Of a stretch of 64,000 nucleotides of DNA, positions 27,233-35,888 are shown in pieces (position 1 is the first letter of the stretch; every line of letters starts with the position of its first letter). The translations under genes and the position numbers were made by a program. Source of the stretch: Wohlfahrtiimonas chitiniclastica DSM 18708 (GTDB taxonomy: Bacteria > Pseudomonadota > Gammaproteobacteria > Cardiobacteriales > Wohlfahrtiimonadaceae). The stretch is from positions 124,001-188,000 of the forward strand of contig NZ_AQXD01000003.1 of the NCBI RefSeq assembly GCF_000375345.1. Reading direction: 5' to 3'. The notes under the pieces are model-generated. The model was not told the origin of the DNA and did not search any database. It saw only the letters and a program-made list of their open reading frames with translations.

Positions 27233-27875
27233 GGCGCACCCTCTTTTCAATGATATGGAGGAGCATTGCCATCGGAATGATCACCACCATATAAGACAAC
27301 ACAAGCAGCGTTAAATTAAGATCCGTATGCCCAACACTGCTGATTTGATTGATGAGCACCGTGGTGATGTCTGTCCCTGCAATTGCGGTGAATACGGAGG
27401 TTTCTTTAAACAAAAAGATGGCATTCGCGCCAAGCGCTGGCACAGAATAGGATAAAGCTTGCGGCACCAATACATAGCGCACCAATTGCCAGCGATTCAA
27501 TCCCAAGGCTTTTGCCGCATCTAACTGAATCGGTGCAATGGCGGATAAACCACTTTTAAAAGCTTCTGCCATATAAGCGCCGCCTAATAGGGATAAGCCC
27601 AATAATGCAGTGGTTTCAAAACTCAATAAAATGCCAAAGGCGCGCGGCAAACCAAAATAGAGAAAAAATAGATGCAGCAACAGCGGCGTATTGCGGAAAA
27701 AGGCCACATAACCATTGCCAAGCGCATGCAAGATTGGCACACGCAAAAAGATCACAAGGCTCACCACTAAGCCCAATGCCAAGGCAATCACAATGCCCAA
27801 GGCTGAGATTTTTAAAGTCACCCATAATGCACTGAGCACTAAAGGTAAAACATGTTGCAAGGCATCCATCATCAT
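27213..27875 (-). CDS. Amino acid ABC transporter permease (first)
   Basis: A 220-residue permease of the same family, with the EAA loop AFKSGLSAIAPIQLDAAKAL and RNTPLLLHLFFLYFG, a segment typical of HisM/GlnP proteins. It is the first gene of the four-gene transporter operon. Several ATG codons are stacked at the start (27875, 27872) without a good ribosome-binding site. A 23-bp element also found before cysK lies 7 bp upstream. Confidence 0.88.
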   Translation of the reverse strand: MMMDALQHVLPLVLSALWVTLKISALGIVIALALGLVVSLVIFLRVPILHALGNGYVAFFRNTPLLLHLFFLYFGLPRAFGILLSFETTALLGLSLLGGAYMAEAFKSGLSAIAPIQLDAAKALGLNRWQLVRYVLVPQALSYSVPALGANAIFLFKETSVFTAIAGTDITTVLINQISSVGHTDLNLTLLVLSYMVVIIPMAMLLHIIEKRVRHAEFGA

Positions 27876-27881
27876 TTTATT

Positions 27882-27904
27882 ACATACTTTATATATATGT
27901 TTAG
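27882..27904 (-). promoter_or_regulatory. Shared 23-bp element upstream of the ABC operon
   Basis: On +, the sequence begins ACATACTTTATATATATG and ends TTTAG. It matches 19 of 23 positions of the element at 28994-29016 upstream of cysK, in the same orientation relative to the gene. ACATA and TATGT form inverted arms. It overlaps a likely -10 region close to the start codon, so a repressor would block transcription. Confidence 0.55.
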
Positions 27905-27970
27905 TTAAGATCTAATAAAGTAACAGAAGATTTGCCCCCTTGTCAATCACCCTCCATAAATGATTGCCAT

Positions 27971-27997
27971 AAAAAAAGCCCGAAGATGATCGGGCTT
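27971..27997 (-). terminator. Terminator of cysK
   Basis: On the minus strand, stem AGCCCGA / TCGGGCT with a six-base loop, followed by seven T. It separates cysK from the ABC operon, which therefore needs its own promoter. Confidence 0.88.
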
Positions 27998-28016
27998 TCA
28001 TGCTAAATACAATCGC

Positions 28017-28952
28017 TTATTTGCGTTCAAAAAGCGGCGTTGAGAGATATTTCTCTCCGCTGTCTGGCAAAATCACCACAATGTTTTTATGCTCATTGCC
28101 GGGGCGTTTGGCAATCTCAACGGCGGCTTTGACGGCGGCACTGGCTGAAATGCCAATCAATAAACCTTCATTCGCGGCCACTAAAGGCGCCATCACAAAA
28201 GCATCGCTGTCAGAAACCGTAACCACTTCATCATAAATTTTTGTGTCCAATGTTTCTGGCACAAATCCCGCGCCAATGCCTTGGATTTTATGTGGGCCTG
28301 CGCTGCCTTTTGACAACATTGGTGAGGATTCCGGTTCCATCGCGATGATCTCAATGGCTGGATTTTTCGCTTTCAAATAACGACCAATCCCAGAGATGGT
28401 GCCGCCTGTGCCAACGCCTGCCACCACAATGTCCACTTTGCCTTCGGTGTCTTCCCAAATCTCTGGGCCTGTGGTGTCCACATGCGCTTGAGGGTTCGCA
28501 GGATTGACAAATTGCCCGAGAATCACGCCATTTTCAATGGTTTGTGCCAATTCATCGGCTTTCGCAATCGCCCCTTTCATCCCTTTGCTGCCTTCAGTGA
28601 GGATCAACTCTGCACCATAAGCTTGCAATAGATTGCGGCGCTCAATGCTCATGGTTTCCGGCATCGTTAAAATGATGCGATACCCTTTTGCAGAGGCCAC
28701 AGAAGCTAAACCAATGCCTGTATTGCCGCTTGTCGGCTCAATGATGACAGAACCTTCTTTTAAAATGCCCGCAGCTTCTGCCGTTTCGATCATCGCGCGC
28801 GCCACGCGATCTTTAATGCTGCCGGCCGGATTTAAATATTCTAATTTTGCTAAAATGGGAGTCGCGAGCCCTTGCGCCTTAGAAAAACGATTCAATTTCA
28901 ATAAAGGGGTATGACCAATCAACTCCGTTACACTGTCATAAATTCTTGCCAT
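28017..28952 (-). CDS. cysK: Cysteine synthase (O-acetylserine sulfhydrylase)
   Basis: A 311-residue PLP enzyme that joins O-acetylserine and sulfide to give cysteine. The PLP lysine lies in NPAGSIKDRVA. TSGNTGIGLA is the substrate loop and GVGTGGTISGIGRYLK binds the PLP phosphate. Length and the C-terminal LPDSGEKYLST match CysK rather than CysM. ATG 28952 is preferred (GAGG 9 bp upstream); the frame runs upstream to 28997 without homologous sequence. It is divergent from a damaged Rrf2 gene. Confidence 0.95.
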   Translation of the reverse strand: MARIYDSVTELIGHTPLLKLNRFSKAQGLATPILAKLEYLNPAGSIKDRVARAMIETAEAAGILKEGSVIIEPTSGNTGIGLASVASAKGYRIILTMPETMSIERRNLLQAYGAELILTEGSKGMKGAIAKADELAQTIENGVILGQFVNPANPQAHVDTTGPEIWEDTEGKVDIVVAGVGTGGTISGIGRYLKAKNPAIEIIAMEPESSPMLSKGSAGPHKIQGIGAGFVPETLDTKIYDEVVTVSDSDAFVMAPLVAANEGLLIGISASAAVKAAVEIAKRPGNEHKNIVVILPDSGEKYLSTPLFERK

Positions 28953-28993
28953 CACTATTGCCTCGCTATAAAATTTTACTTGCATCTGATCAA

Positions 28994-29021
28994 ACATACT
29001 TTTAATATATGCTTTGTATGT
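28994..29021 (-). promoter_or_regulatory. Shared element and inverted repeat upstream of cysK
   Basis: On +, ACATAC (28994-28999) and GTATGT (29016-29021) form an inverted repeat 16 bp apart. The first 23 bases match the element before the ABC operon at 19 positions. The element lies 42 bp upstream of the cysK start and includes TATATT-like -10 sequence on the minus strand. An Rrf2/CymR-type operator is inferred. Confidence 0.5.
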
Positions 29022-29045
29022 ATACTAATTTACCAAATCATCAGC

Positions 29046-29060
29046 TCGATTGTCAATCGA
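29046..29060. promoter_or_regulatory. Palindrome upstream of the Rrf2 gene
   Basis: TCGATTG-T-CAATCGA is a perfect 7-bp inverted repeat around one base, 19 bp before the original Rrf2 ATG. Its position in the cysK-Rrf2 divergent gap suggests a regulator site. Confidence 0.4.
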
Positions 29061-29079
29061 ATAATCTTTAGGGGATCTT

Positions 29080-29525
29080 ATGAAACTGTCTGCAAAATAA
29101 AATCACGTTATGCGTTAGCCTCCGTCATCAAAATGGCCACATTATATGACTCAAAAGCCACCATGACGGTGTTAGAAATTGCAACGGAACTTAACATCTC
29201 AAAAATCTATTTAGAGCGCGTCTTCTCTCAACTCAAGCAAGGCAACGTTGTCTCTGCCATTAAGGGCTCACAAGGCGGTTACTTTTTAACTGATGTGCCA
29301 AGCGCCTTAACATTGTACGACGTTTTAAGCTGCGTTGAACCTGCATTATTTGCCAAAAATGATGCCACTGTCGAAGAGATCGCCCCCACCATTGAAAATA
29401 CGCTTGAAGAACTCATTTATGCGCCCCTTGATCAAGCCATTGTGAGCACATTACAAGGCATTACTTTAGAGATGCTCGCGCAAAATGCCCAAAAAAGCAA
29501 TGCTGATTATATGTATTATTTGTAG
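29080..29525 (+). pseudogene. Rrf2-family regulator with a frameshift at codon 7
   Basis: The natural start is ATG 29080, preceded by AGGGG. It reads MKLSAK and then stops at TAA. The rest of an Rrf2 protein continues in another frame: SRYALASVIKMA, then a winged helix (VLEIATELNISKIYLERVF and IKGSQGGYFLT), to a stop at 29523-29525. Rrf2 proteins begin MKLS-KxRYAL, so the two parts belong together. The break coincides with a perfect tandem AAAAT AAAAT (29094-29103); with one copy the frame is restored. The iron-sulfur cysteine cluster of IscR is absent, so it resembles CymR, the cysteine regulator. It may be a recent mutation, slippage-prone gene or sequencing error. A long upstream frame from 28911 exists but has no Rrf2 N-terminus. 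Confidence 0.75.
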
Positions 29526-29633
29526 TGGTTTTGCAACTTCGCATTTTTTCCAGATGACAATAAAATTAAAGGGCTTACAATAATGAGCGCTGAAATTTTA
29601 TCCACACAAATCATCCATCATAAAGGGGAAGAC

Positions 29634-31040
29634 ATGCGTACAGAAGTCGATCTATTAGGCAGCAAAGAAATATCAGATGAGTGCTACTACGGCGTGCATA
29701 CACAACGGGCGATGGAGAACTTTAACATCTCCAATCAAACCATCAGCGATATGCCAGAAATCGTGCGTGGCTTAGCGCTCACGAAAAAAGCGGTGGCGCT
29801 CGCGAACAAAACATTGCGCGTCATTGAGCCACACAAAGCCGATGCGATTGTCACTGCATGTGATTTAATCTTAAATGAAGGGCGCTGTTTAGATCAGTTC
29901 CCCATTGATGTGTTTCAAGGGGGCGCGGGCACCTCATCAAACATGAATGCGAACGAAGTGATCGCCAATCTTGCCCTTGAAGTGTTAGGGGAAGCGAAAG
30001 GTCGCTATGACATCATCAATCCAAACAATGATGTCAACCTCTCCCAATCCACCAATGATGCTTATCCTTCTGCCCTGCGCCTTGGCTTTTATGAAAAAAT
30101 GCAGAGCTTACTCACTGCCCTTGCTTATTTAAGAGATGGCTTAGCGATTAAAGCCGCAGAGCATCAAGATGTATTAAAAATGGGTCGCACACAATTGCAA
30201 GATGCTGTACCAATGAGCGTTGGCCAAGAGTTCAATGCCTTTGCGGCGATGCTCAACGCAGAAATCAAAGCCCTATCCATCGCCGCCGATGATTTATTGA
30301 CCTTTAACCTAGGGGCAACCGCCATTGGCTCAGGCATCAATACACCTGCAAATTACCCAGAAACAGTGGTCAAACACTTATCTGAATTGGTGGGTAAACC
30401 TTGCCGCAGCGCAGAAGATCTATTTTCCGCCACATACGATTGCTCAGACTTGGTCACCTTGCATGCAGGACTCAAGCGCTGCGCCATCCGTTTAGGCAAA
30501 ATCTGTAACGATTTACGCTTACTGACGTCAGGCCCACGCACGGCACTCAAAGAGATCAACCTTCCTGAATTGCAAGCTGGCAGCTCCATCATGCCTGCAA
30601 AAGTCAATCCTGTCTTGCCAGAAGTGATCAATCAGTTATGCTTTAAAGTGATGGGCAATGATGTCACCGTTTCCCTCGCCGCTGATGCTGCACAATTACA
30701 GCTCAATGTGATGGAACCTGTGATCGTGCAAGCCATGTATGAATCCATGAGTTTATTGCACAATGGCTGCCACAACTTGCGTGATCGTTGCATTGATGGC
30801 ATCACCGTCAATACCGATCGCTGCCGTGATTTTGTGCTCAACTCCATCGGCATCATCACCTATTTGAATCCTGTCATTGGTCATGCTGAAGGTGACATTG
30901 TGGGTAAAATCTGTGCCCAGACCGGTAAAAGCATCAAAGAAGTGGTGCTTGAACGCGGTTTAATGACTGAAGCTGAACTCGATGAATTGTTATCTGAAGA
31001 GAATTTATTACATCCGCATCACGTTGCGCCTAAATTCTAA
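29634..31040 (+). CDS. aspA: Aspartate ammonia-lyase
   Basis: A 468-residue fumarase/aspartase superfamily enzyme that converts aspartate to fumarate and ammonia. The signature [12 protein letters not shown] is present, along with [26 protein letters not shown] and [12 protein letters not shown], which agree with E. coli AspA rather than fumarase. ATG 29634 follows GGGGAA and gives the usual N-terminus [15 protein letters not shown] 29583 upstream would add 17 unmatched residues. It feeds aspartate into the TCA cycle and fumarate respiration. Confidence 0.95.
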   Translation: MRTEVDLLGSKEISDECYYGVHTQRAMENFNISNQTISDMPEIVRGLALTKKAVALANKTLRVIEPHKADAIVTACDLILNEGRCLDQFPIDVFQGGAGTSSNMNANEVIANLALEVLGEAKGRYDIINPNNDVNLSQSTNDAYPSALRLGFYEKMQSLLTALAYLRDGLAIKAAEHQDVLKMGRTQLQDAVPMSVGQEFNAFAAMLNAEIKALSIAADDLLTFNLGATAIGSGINTPANYPETVVKHLSELVGKPCRSAEDLFSATYDCSDLVTLHAGLKRCAIRLGKICNDLRLLTSGPRTALKEINLPELQAGSSIMPAKVNPVLPEVINQLCFKVMGNDVTVSLAADAAQLQLNVMEPVIVQAMYESMSLLHNGCHNLRDRCIDGITVNTDRCRDFVLNSIGIITYLNPVIGHAEGDIVGKICAQTGKSIKEVVLERGLMTEAELDELLSEENLLHPHHVAPKF

Positions 31041-31062
31041 GATCATCCACTGAATCAATCTC

Positions 31063-31093
31063 AATCCCAAAGTTGCGGCTTTGGGATTTTTTT
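31063..31093 (+). terminator. Terminator of aspA
   Basis: Stem AATCCCAAAG / CTTTGGGATT with loop TTGCGG, followed by further T. It begins about 22 bp after the stop codon. Confidence 0.9.
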
Positions 31094-31192
31094 GTGCATT
31101 TTTCATTAAAACACCTTTTTTCAGTAGGTTATCTCAATAAAATCTGCTAATTTCAAGAATAATATCCCATAAAATACCTAAGGAGGACCCCC

Positions 31193-32365
31193 ATGATTTT
31201 GGAACAGTTAAAAGCATGGCAACCTGATGCCATCAAAATCCGACGAACGATTCATATGCACCCTGAAATTGGCTTTGAAGAGTTCAAGACCCAGCGCCTC
31301 ATTGTCTCGGAGCTCATGCGTTATGGCATCACAGAGATCAACACAAGCTTTGCCAAAACAGGGGTCGTGGCTGTGATCAACGGCAATCGCCCAGGGCCAT
31401 CGATTGGCTTAAGGGCGGATATGGATGCCTTACCAACGACTGAACGCAATACCTTTGCCCACGCCTCCACCATCGACCATTGCATGCATGGCTGCGGGCA
31501 CGATGGTCACACCACAATGTTATTAATGGCGGCGCGTTATCTAGCCACGTTCAATGATTTTAGCGGGCGCGTGGTGCTCTTTTTTCAACCGGGCGAAGAA
31601 GGCCATGGCGGCGCGGAAACCATGGTGGTCAAAGAGCGCGTGTTTGATCACTATCCTGTGGATGAAGTCTACGCTTTGCACAATTGGCCGGGTTTACCTG
31701 TTGGCACATTTGCCTTTAAAACCCACAACATCATGGCCAGTTCTGATCGCTTGTTCATCACGGTTCGCGGTAAAAGTGGCCATGCGGGCTTGCCTCATAA
31801 AGCGCAAGACCCTCTATTGGTGGCCACACACATTTACCAAGGCATTCAAGGTTTAGTGAGCCGCATGTTTGATCCTTTAGAGCCGCTTGTGGTTTCCATC
31901 ACGCAGATTCATGCCGGGCAAACCAATAATGTCATCAGTGATGAAGCAAAGCTCTCTGGTACCTTTCGCACTCACTCAAAAGCGGTGCGCGAATCTTTAA
32001 TTGAAAAACTCACCACATTGGTCACACACATGGCAGAAGCCTTTGGCATGACTGCCACCCTTGAATTGGGTCCCATTCATCATCCCGTCACTTATAACAG
32101 TGATGCAGAGACAGAGCGCGCGATTGAGGCTGCTGCAAGCATTGTGGGGTCAGAAAATGTCCTCACAGAGATCACGCCAATGATGACAGCAGAGGATTTT
32201 GCCCATTTTTTAGATCATCGACCGGGCTGCTATGGCTTTATTGGCAATGGCATAGAAAAGCCCCACAGCGTTGATCTTCACAATGCCCATTACGATTTTA
32301 ATGATGACATCATTCCCTTTGGCGCTGCCTATTTTGTGGCGCTCATTTTTGCACACTCCCAATAG
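31193..32365 (+). CDS. M20-family amidohydrolase
   Basis: A 390-residue metallo-aminoacylase/carboxypeptidase of the M20D type. Metal-site segments are visible: RADMDALP, MHGCGHDGHTTMLL, FFQPGEEGHGGAETMV and, late, AEDFAHF. Relatives hydrolyse hippurate, N-acetyl amino acids, indole-acetyl amino acids or aminobenzoyl-glutamate (AbgA/AbgB). AGGAGGA precedes the ATG. It is followed after 18 bp by an AbgT-type transporter, so uptake and cleavage of an N-acyl amino acid or peptide-like substrate is a good inference. Confidence 0.85.
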   Translation: MILEQLKAWQPDAIKIRRTIHMHPEIGFEEFKTQRLIVSELMRYGITEINTSFAKTGVVAVINGNRPGPSIGLRADMDALPTTERNTFAHASTIDHCMHGCGHDGHTTMLLMAARYLATFNDFSGRVVLFFQPGEEGHGGAETMVVKERVFDHYPVDEVYALHNWPGLPVGTFAFKTHNIMASSDRLFITVRGKSGHAGLPHKAQDPLLVATHIYQGIQGLVSRMFDPLEPLVVSITQIHAGQTNNVISDEAKLSGTFRTHSKAVRESLIEKLTTLVTHMAEAFGMTATLELGPIHHPVTYNSDAETERAIEAAASIVGSENVLTEITPMMTAEDFAHFLDHRPGCYGFIGNGIEKPHSVDLHNAHYDFNDDIIPFGAAYFVALIFAHSQ

Positions 32366-32383
32366 ATTGTTAAAGGAGCCTTT

Positions 32384-33886
32384 ATGACTCAACTTTCCAC
32401 CAACAGCTGGTTTGATCGCCTTGAAACCCTTGGCAATAAAATCCCGCACCCTCTGTATCTGTTTGTGGGCTTATGCGCCCTCATTGCCATCACATCATGG
32501 GTGATGAGCCTCTTTAACCCCACTTTAATTAACCCCGTCAATGATCAAGTGGTGCCCATTCGCACCATTTTAAGCCATGAAGGCTTAGTGTATGTGCTGC
32601 AATCAACGGTCAATAACTTTGTGAACTTCAAGCCTTTAGGCTTGGTGCTCTCGATGATGATCGCCGTTGGCATCATGCAGGAAGTGGGCTTAGCGGATGC
32701 CACCATTAAAACATTGCTCCTCAATGCACCGAGGCGATTCATTACCATGATGGTCTTTTTTGTGGGCATCGTGGGCAATCTTGCCTCGGATGCGGCCTTT
32801 GTCTTAGTACCACCTTTAGCCGGCATCATTTTTGCGGCCACAAAACGCAATCCGATTGTGGGAATTTGTGCAGGCTTTGTGGCGGTCGCCGCAGGCTTTA
32901 CCGCCAATATTTTCATTGCAGGCACAGATGTGCTCCTGTCGAGTGTGACCAATGAAGTGCTTGTCACTGTTTCCACCGAAGAGATCACGCCAGCTGCGAA
33001 CTGGTATTTCATGCTACTTTCTGTGCCATTTTTAATGATCACAGGCACTTGGATCACTGAAAAAATCATCGAGCCGCGTTTTTCTGCCAAAGATGACATT
33101 GATGCTGCCCATCTTCAACAAGCCACTGATCACTATCAAGTGACGCCCATTGAAAAACGTGCCGTCAAATTCACTGGTATTTATGCGTTGCTGTTCATTG
33201 TGGGTTTAATCGTAGCCATTTTACCTTCAGATTCACCGTTTCGTAATGGTAATGGTGGATTGGTGCCCTCGCCTTTTTTAAGTGGCATGATTCCCATCAT
33301 TATGGCGTTTTTCATCAGCTGCTCGATTGTCTATGGCATCCTTGCGAAAAAGATCACGCGGTTAGATGATGTGCCCATTTTAATGACACAATCCCTAAAA
33401 AACGTGGGCGGCTACATCATTTTGGTATTCTTTGTGGCGCAATTCATCGCTTGGTTCAATTGGACGAATCTCTCCCTATATTTAGCCATTGGCGGCGCAA
33501 ATATCCTCTCAGCCATTGCAGTGCCCAATGTCTTTATGCTCGCGCTTTTAATGGTGCTCGCAGGCTTCATTAACCTCATTATTTTCAGTGGCTCTGCTCA
33601 ATGGTCGTTGATGGCACCTGTGTTCATTCCGCTCTTTGTGCTCCTTGGCATTGAACCTGCCGCCATTCAAATGGCCTACAGAATTGGCGACTCCACCACC
33701 AATGTCATTTCTCCCACCAATCCCTATTTGCCAATGGTATTGGCCGTGATTGCGCAATACAACCCGAAATTCAAGTTCGGCACCTTTTTATCCATCATGA
33801 TGCCGTATGCCACCATTTTACTCATCACTTGGGGCATTTTATTTTTGATCTATTACAGCTTAGGTTTACCGCTTGGCCCTGCTTAA
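32384..33886 (+). CDS. AbgT-family transporter (paralogue 1)
   Basis: A 500-residue inner-membrane protein with about 11-13 helices. AbgT landmarks are the N-terminal GNKIPHPLYLF, SDAAFVLVPPLAG, and the C-terminal hairpin region YRIGDSTTNVISPTNPYLPM. Characterised members import p-aminobenzoyl-glutamate (AbgT) or export sulfonamides (MtrF, YdaH). Here the linked M20 hydrolase favours import. AAAGGAG precedes the ATG. A weak hairpin (33904-33924) follows the stop. Confidence 0.85.
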   Translation: MTQLSTNSWFDRLETLGNKIPHPLYLFVGLCALIAITSWVMSLFNPTLINPVNDQVVPIRTILSHEGLVYVLQSTVNNFVNFKPLGLVLSMMIAVGIMQEVGLADATIKTLLLNAPRRFITMMVFFVGIVGNLASDAAFVLVPPLAGIIFAATKRNPIVGICAGFVAVAAGFTANIFIAGTDVLLSSVTNEVLVTVSTEEITPAANWYFMLLSVPFLMITGTWITEKIIEPRFSAKDDIDAAHLQQATDHYQVTPIEKRAVKFTGIYALLFIVGLIVAILPSDSPFRNGNGGLVPSPFLSGMIPIIMAFFISCSIVYGILAKKITRLDDVPILMTQSLKNVGGYIILVFFVAQFIAWFNWTNLSLYLAIGGANILSAIAVPNVFMLALLMVLAGFINLIIFSGSAQWSLMAPVFIPLFVLLGIEPAAIQMAYRIGDSTTNVISPTNPYLPMVLAVIAQYNPKFKFGTFLSIMMPYATILLITWGILFLIYYSLGLPLGPA

Positions 33887-33903
33887 GCCCATCGTTTGAG
33901 TGA

Positions 33904-33924
33904 TCCACAGCCTTGAGCTGTGGA
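33904..33924 (+). terminator. Hairpin after the AbgT gene, weak terminator candidate
   Basis: A perfect 8-bp stem (TCCACAGC / GCTGTGGA) with loop CTTGA, followed only by TAACTTT. The U-tract is poor, so termination may be partial or rho-dependent. Confidence 0.4.
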
Positions 33925-33995
33925 TAACTTTGTGAGTAAGTTTGTAAGCATTTTGATACAATGGGCGCCTTCATTTACCCTTGGATAAAAGCATT

Positions 33996-35234
33996 ATGAG
34001 CAATCAAATCGATGCCGTTTTGGTGGTTTATCAAAATCGCCAACATGCGCAAACCATCGCCCAAATGGTCAGATCCCTCAATTTTTACTGTGAATTGATG
34101 CCAGCCATCAAAGCGGATCAAGCCGCCATTGATCAAGCCCCAGCCATCATCAATTTAAGTGATGCCAGCCATTTACCGAACGAAAAAACATTCGCAGTGA
34201 CAGAAGATGCTTTAAACAGCATCCACTTAAAAACAGAGATCGCGGACTTTTTAAAAACCACATGTGCATTGACGCCTAATTGGACAGTTGAAGCCTTTGC
34301 AGAACTTGAAACTGCACGTTTAAAAGAGATCGTAGGTACAGATGAAGTGATCCTTGCCCTTTCTGGCGGCGTGGATTCTTCTGTGGTGGCAGCACTCTTA
34401 CACAAAGCGATTGGCAAACAATTGACCTGTATTTTTGTGGACACAGGTTTAATGCGCTTAAACGAAGGCGATCAAGTGATGCAAGTGTTCCATGAGAACA
34501 TGGGCGTGAATGTGATTCGTGTGAATGCAGAAGATCGTTATTTAGCGGCATTAGCCGGTGAAAATGATCCTGAGCGTAAGCGCAAAATCATCGGTGAACT
34601 TTTCATCAAAATCTTTGAAGAAGAGGCACAAAAACTCTCTCACGCCAAATGGCTCGCACAAGGCACCATCTATCCTGACATTTTAGAATCGGGCGATCAT
34701 CACGGCGCAAGCAATGTGATCAAATCACATCACAATGTGGGCGGCTTGCCAGAAGACATGAAATTTGAGCTCATCGAACCGCTTAAATATCTCTTTAAAA
34801 ATGAAGTGCGTGAACTCGGTGTCTCTTTAGGTTTGCCGGCTGAAATGCTCTATCGTCATCCATTCCCAGGTCCTGGCCTTGGGGTGCGTATTTTGGGCGA
34901 AATCAAAAAAGAGTATGCAGACATTTTACGTGTGGCCGATGACATCTTTGTTCAAGGTTTACGCGCACATGGCTTGTATGACAAAACCTCCCAAGCATTT
35001 GCGGTGTTTTTACCTGTGAAATCTGTGGGCATTAAAGATCACAAACGCACGTATGAATACACCATTGCCCTACGCGCCATTGAAACGATTGACTTCATGA
35101 CGGCACGCGCAGCTCGCTTACCGTATGAATTCATTGAAGAGATTTCTACAAAAATCATGTTAGAGATCCCAAAAGTGACACGCGTTGTCTACGATGTGTC
35201 TAATAAACCACCAGCAACAATTGAGTGGGAATAA
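33996..35234 (+). CDS. guaA: GMP synthase with a shortened, glutaminase-dead N-terminal domain
   Basis: A 412-residue protein against about 525 in ordinary GuaA. The C-terminal two thirds are a normal ATP-pyrophosphatase and dimerisation unit: PP-loop SGGVDSS at residues 123-129, [34 protein letters not shown] and the terminal KPPATIEWE. The N-terminal 120 residues align with both ends of the class I glutamine amidotransferase domain (VLVVYQNRQ, then [13 protein letters not shown], and later IADFL-TTCAL) but lack the middle. The nucleophile-elbow CYG and the HPE motif are absent. The frame is open throughout, with no stop. It should make GMP from XMP with free ammonia, or need a separate glutaminase. 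ATG 33996 is chosen as it begins homologous sequence; the ribosome-binding site is weak. Confidence 0.85.
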   Translation: MSNQIDAVLVVYQNRQHAQTIAQMVRSLNFYCELMPAIKADQAAIDQAPAIINLSDASHLPNEKTFAVTEDALNSIHLKTEIADFLKTTCALTPNWTVEAFAELETARLKEIVGTDEVILALSGGVDSSVVAALLHKAIGKQLTCIFVDTGLMRLNEGDQVMQVFHENMGVNVIRVNAEDRYLAALAGENDPERKRKIIGELFIKIFEEEAQKLSHAKWLAQGTIYPDILESGDHHGASNVIKSHHNVGGLPEDMKFELIEPLKYLFKNEVRELGVSLGLPAEMLYRHPFPGPGLGVRILGEIKKEYADILRVADDIFVQGLRAHGLYDKTSQAFAVFLPVKSVGIKDHKRTYEYTIALRAIETIDFMTARAARLPYEFIEEISTKIMLEIPKVTRVVYDVSNKPPATIEWE

Positions 35235-35297
35235 AAAAATAGTGTAATATGAATAATATGTATGAACTACATATCAATATGAAATTAGGAGAATAAC

Positions 35298-35840
35298 ATG
35301 CGTATCGTATTATTAGGCGCGCCAGGATCAGGTAAAGGTACTCAAGCCACCAATTTAGTCGAAAAATATGGCATCACTCATCTTTCCACTGGAGATATGT
35401 TGCGTGCAGAAGTCAGTGCAGGCACCGCGCTTGGCGTTGAAGCGAAAAAAATCATGGATGCAGGTCAATTGGTATCCGATGACATCGTATTAGGCATGAT
35501 CAAAAACAACATCGAATCCATCGAAGGTGGTTTCTTGTTAGATGGTTTTCCACGCAACTTAAATCAAGCAGAAGCGTTAGACGAATTGCTTGCACAAATC
35601 GGTGAGCCGATTGATAAAGTGATCTTCTTTGATGTGCCATTTGACATCATCAAAGAGCGTTTGATGTCTCGTGGTCGTTCAGATGATACTGAAGAAACCA
35701 TCGAAAAACGCCGCAAAGTCTATGAGTCAGAAACTGCACCACTCATCAATTACTACACCAAACAAGGTAAACTTGTAACGGTTGAAGGCGTTGGCGAAGT
35801 GAACGAAATCAGTCAGCGCATTTTTAAAGCGTTGAGCTAA
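35298..35840 (+). CDS. adk: Adenylate kinase, short-LID form
   Basis: A 180-residue kinase that interconverts ATP, ADP and AMP. P-loop GAPGSGKGTQ (residues 7-16), the AMP-site segments STGDMLRAEV and GFLLDGFPRNLNQAEAL, and RGRSDDTEETIEKR are visible. The ~30-residue LID insertion of E. coli Adk (214 residues) is replaced by a short loop between RLMSRG and RSDDT, as in other short bacterial enzymes. GAGGAGA-like TTAGGAGA precedes the ATG. It lies 63 bp after guaA; both act in purine nucleotide metabolism. Confidence 0.95.
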   Translation: MRIVLLGAPGSGKGTQATNLVEKYGITHLSTGDMLRAEVSAGTALGVEAKKIMDAGQLVSDDIVLGMIKNNIESIEGGFLLDGFPRNLNQAEALDELLAQIGEPIDKVIFFDVPFDIIKERLMSRGRSDDTEETIEKRRKVYESETAPLINYYTKQGKLVTVEGVGEVNEISQRIFKALS

Positions 35841-35859
35841 TCACCTCTAAAGAAACAAG

Positions 35860-35882
35860 TGGCAGCGCAAGCTGCCATTTTT
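35860..35882 (+). terminator. Terminator of adk
   Basis: Stem TGGCAGC / GCTGCCA with loop GCAA, followed by five T and A. It directly abuts the ATG codons of the next gene (35883, 35889), leaving no room for a normal ribosome-binding site there. Confidence 0.8.
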
Positions 35883-35888
35883 ATGATT

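Noticed and set aside
28911-29079. Upstream extension of the Rrf2 frame giving a 204-residue protein
   Set aside because: The extension is hydrophobic and unlike any Rrf2 N-terminus, runs through the cysK promoter and operator region, and has no ribosome-binding site. The real start is ATG 29080 in the other frame.
35298-35840. Adenylate kinase considered as a truncated gene because it is 34 residues shorter than in E. coli
   Set aside because: Both ends and all catalytic motifs are present; only the LID insertion is short, a known natural form.
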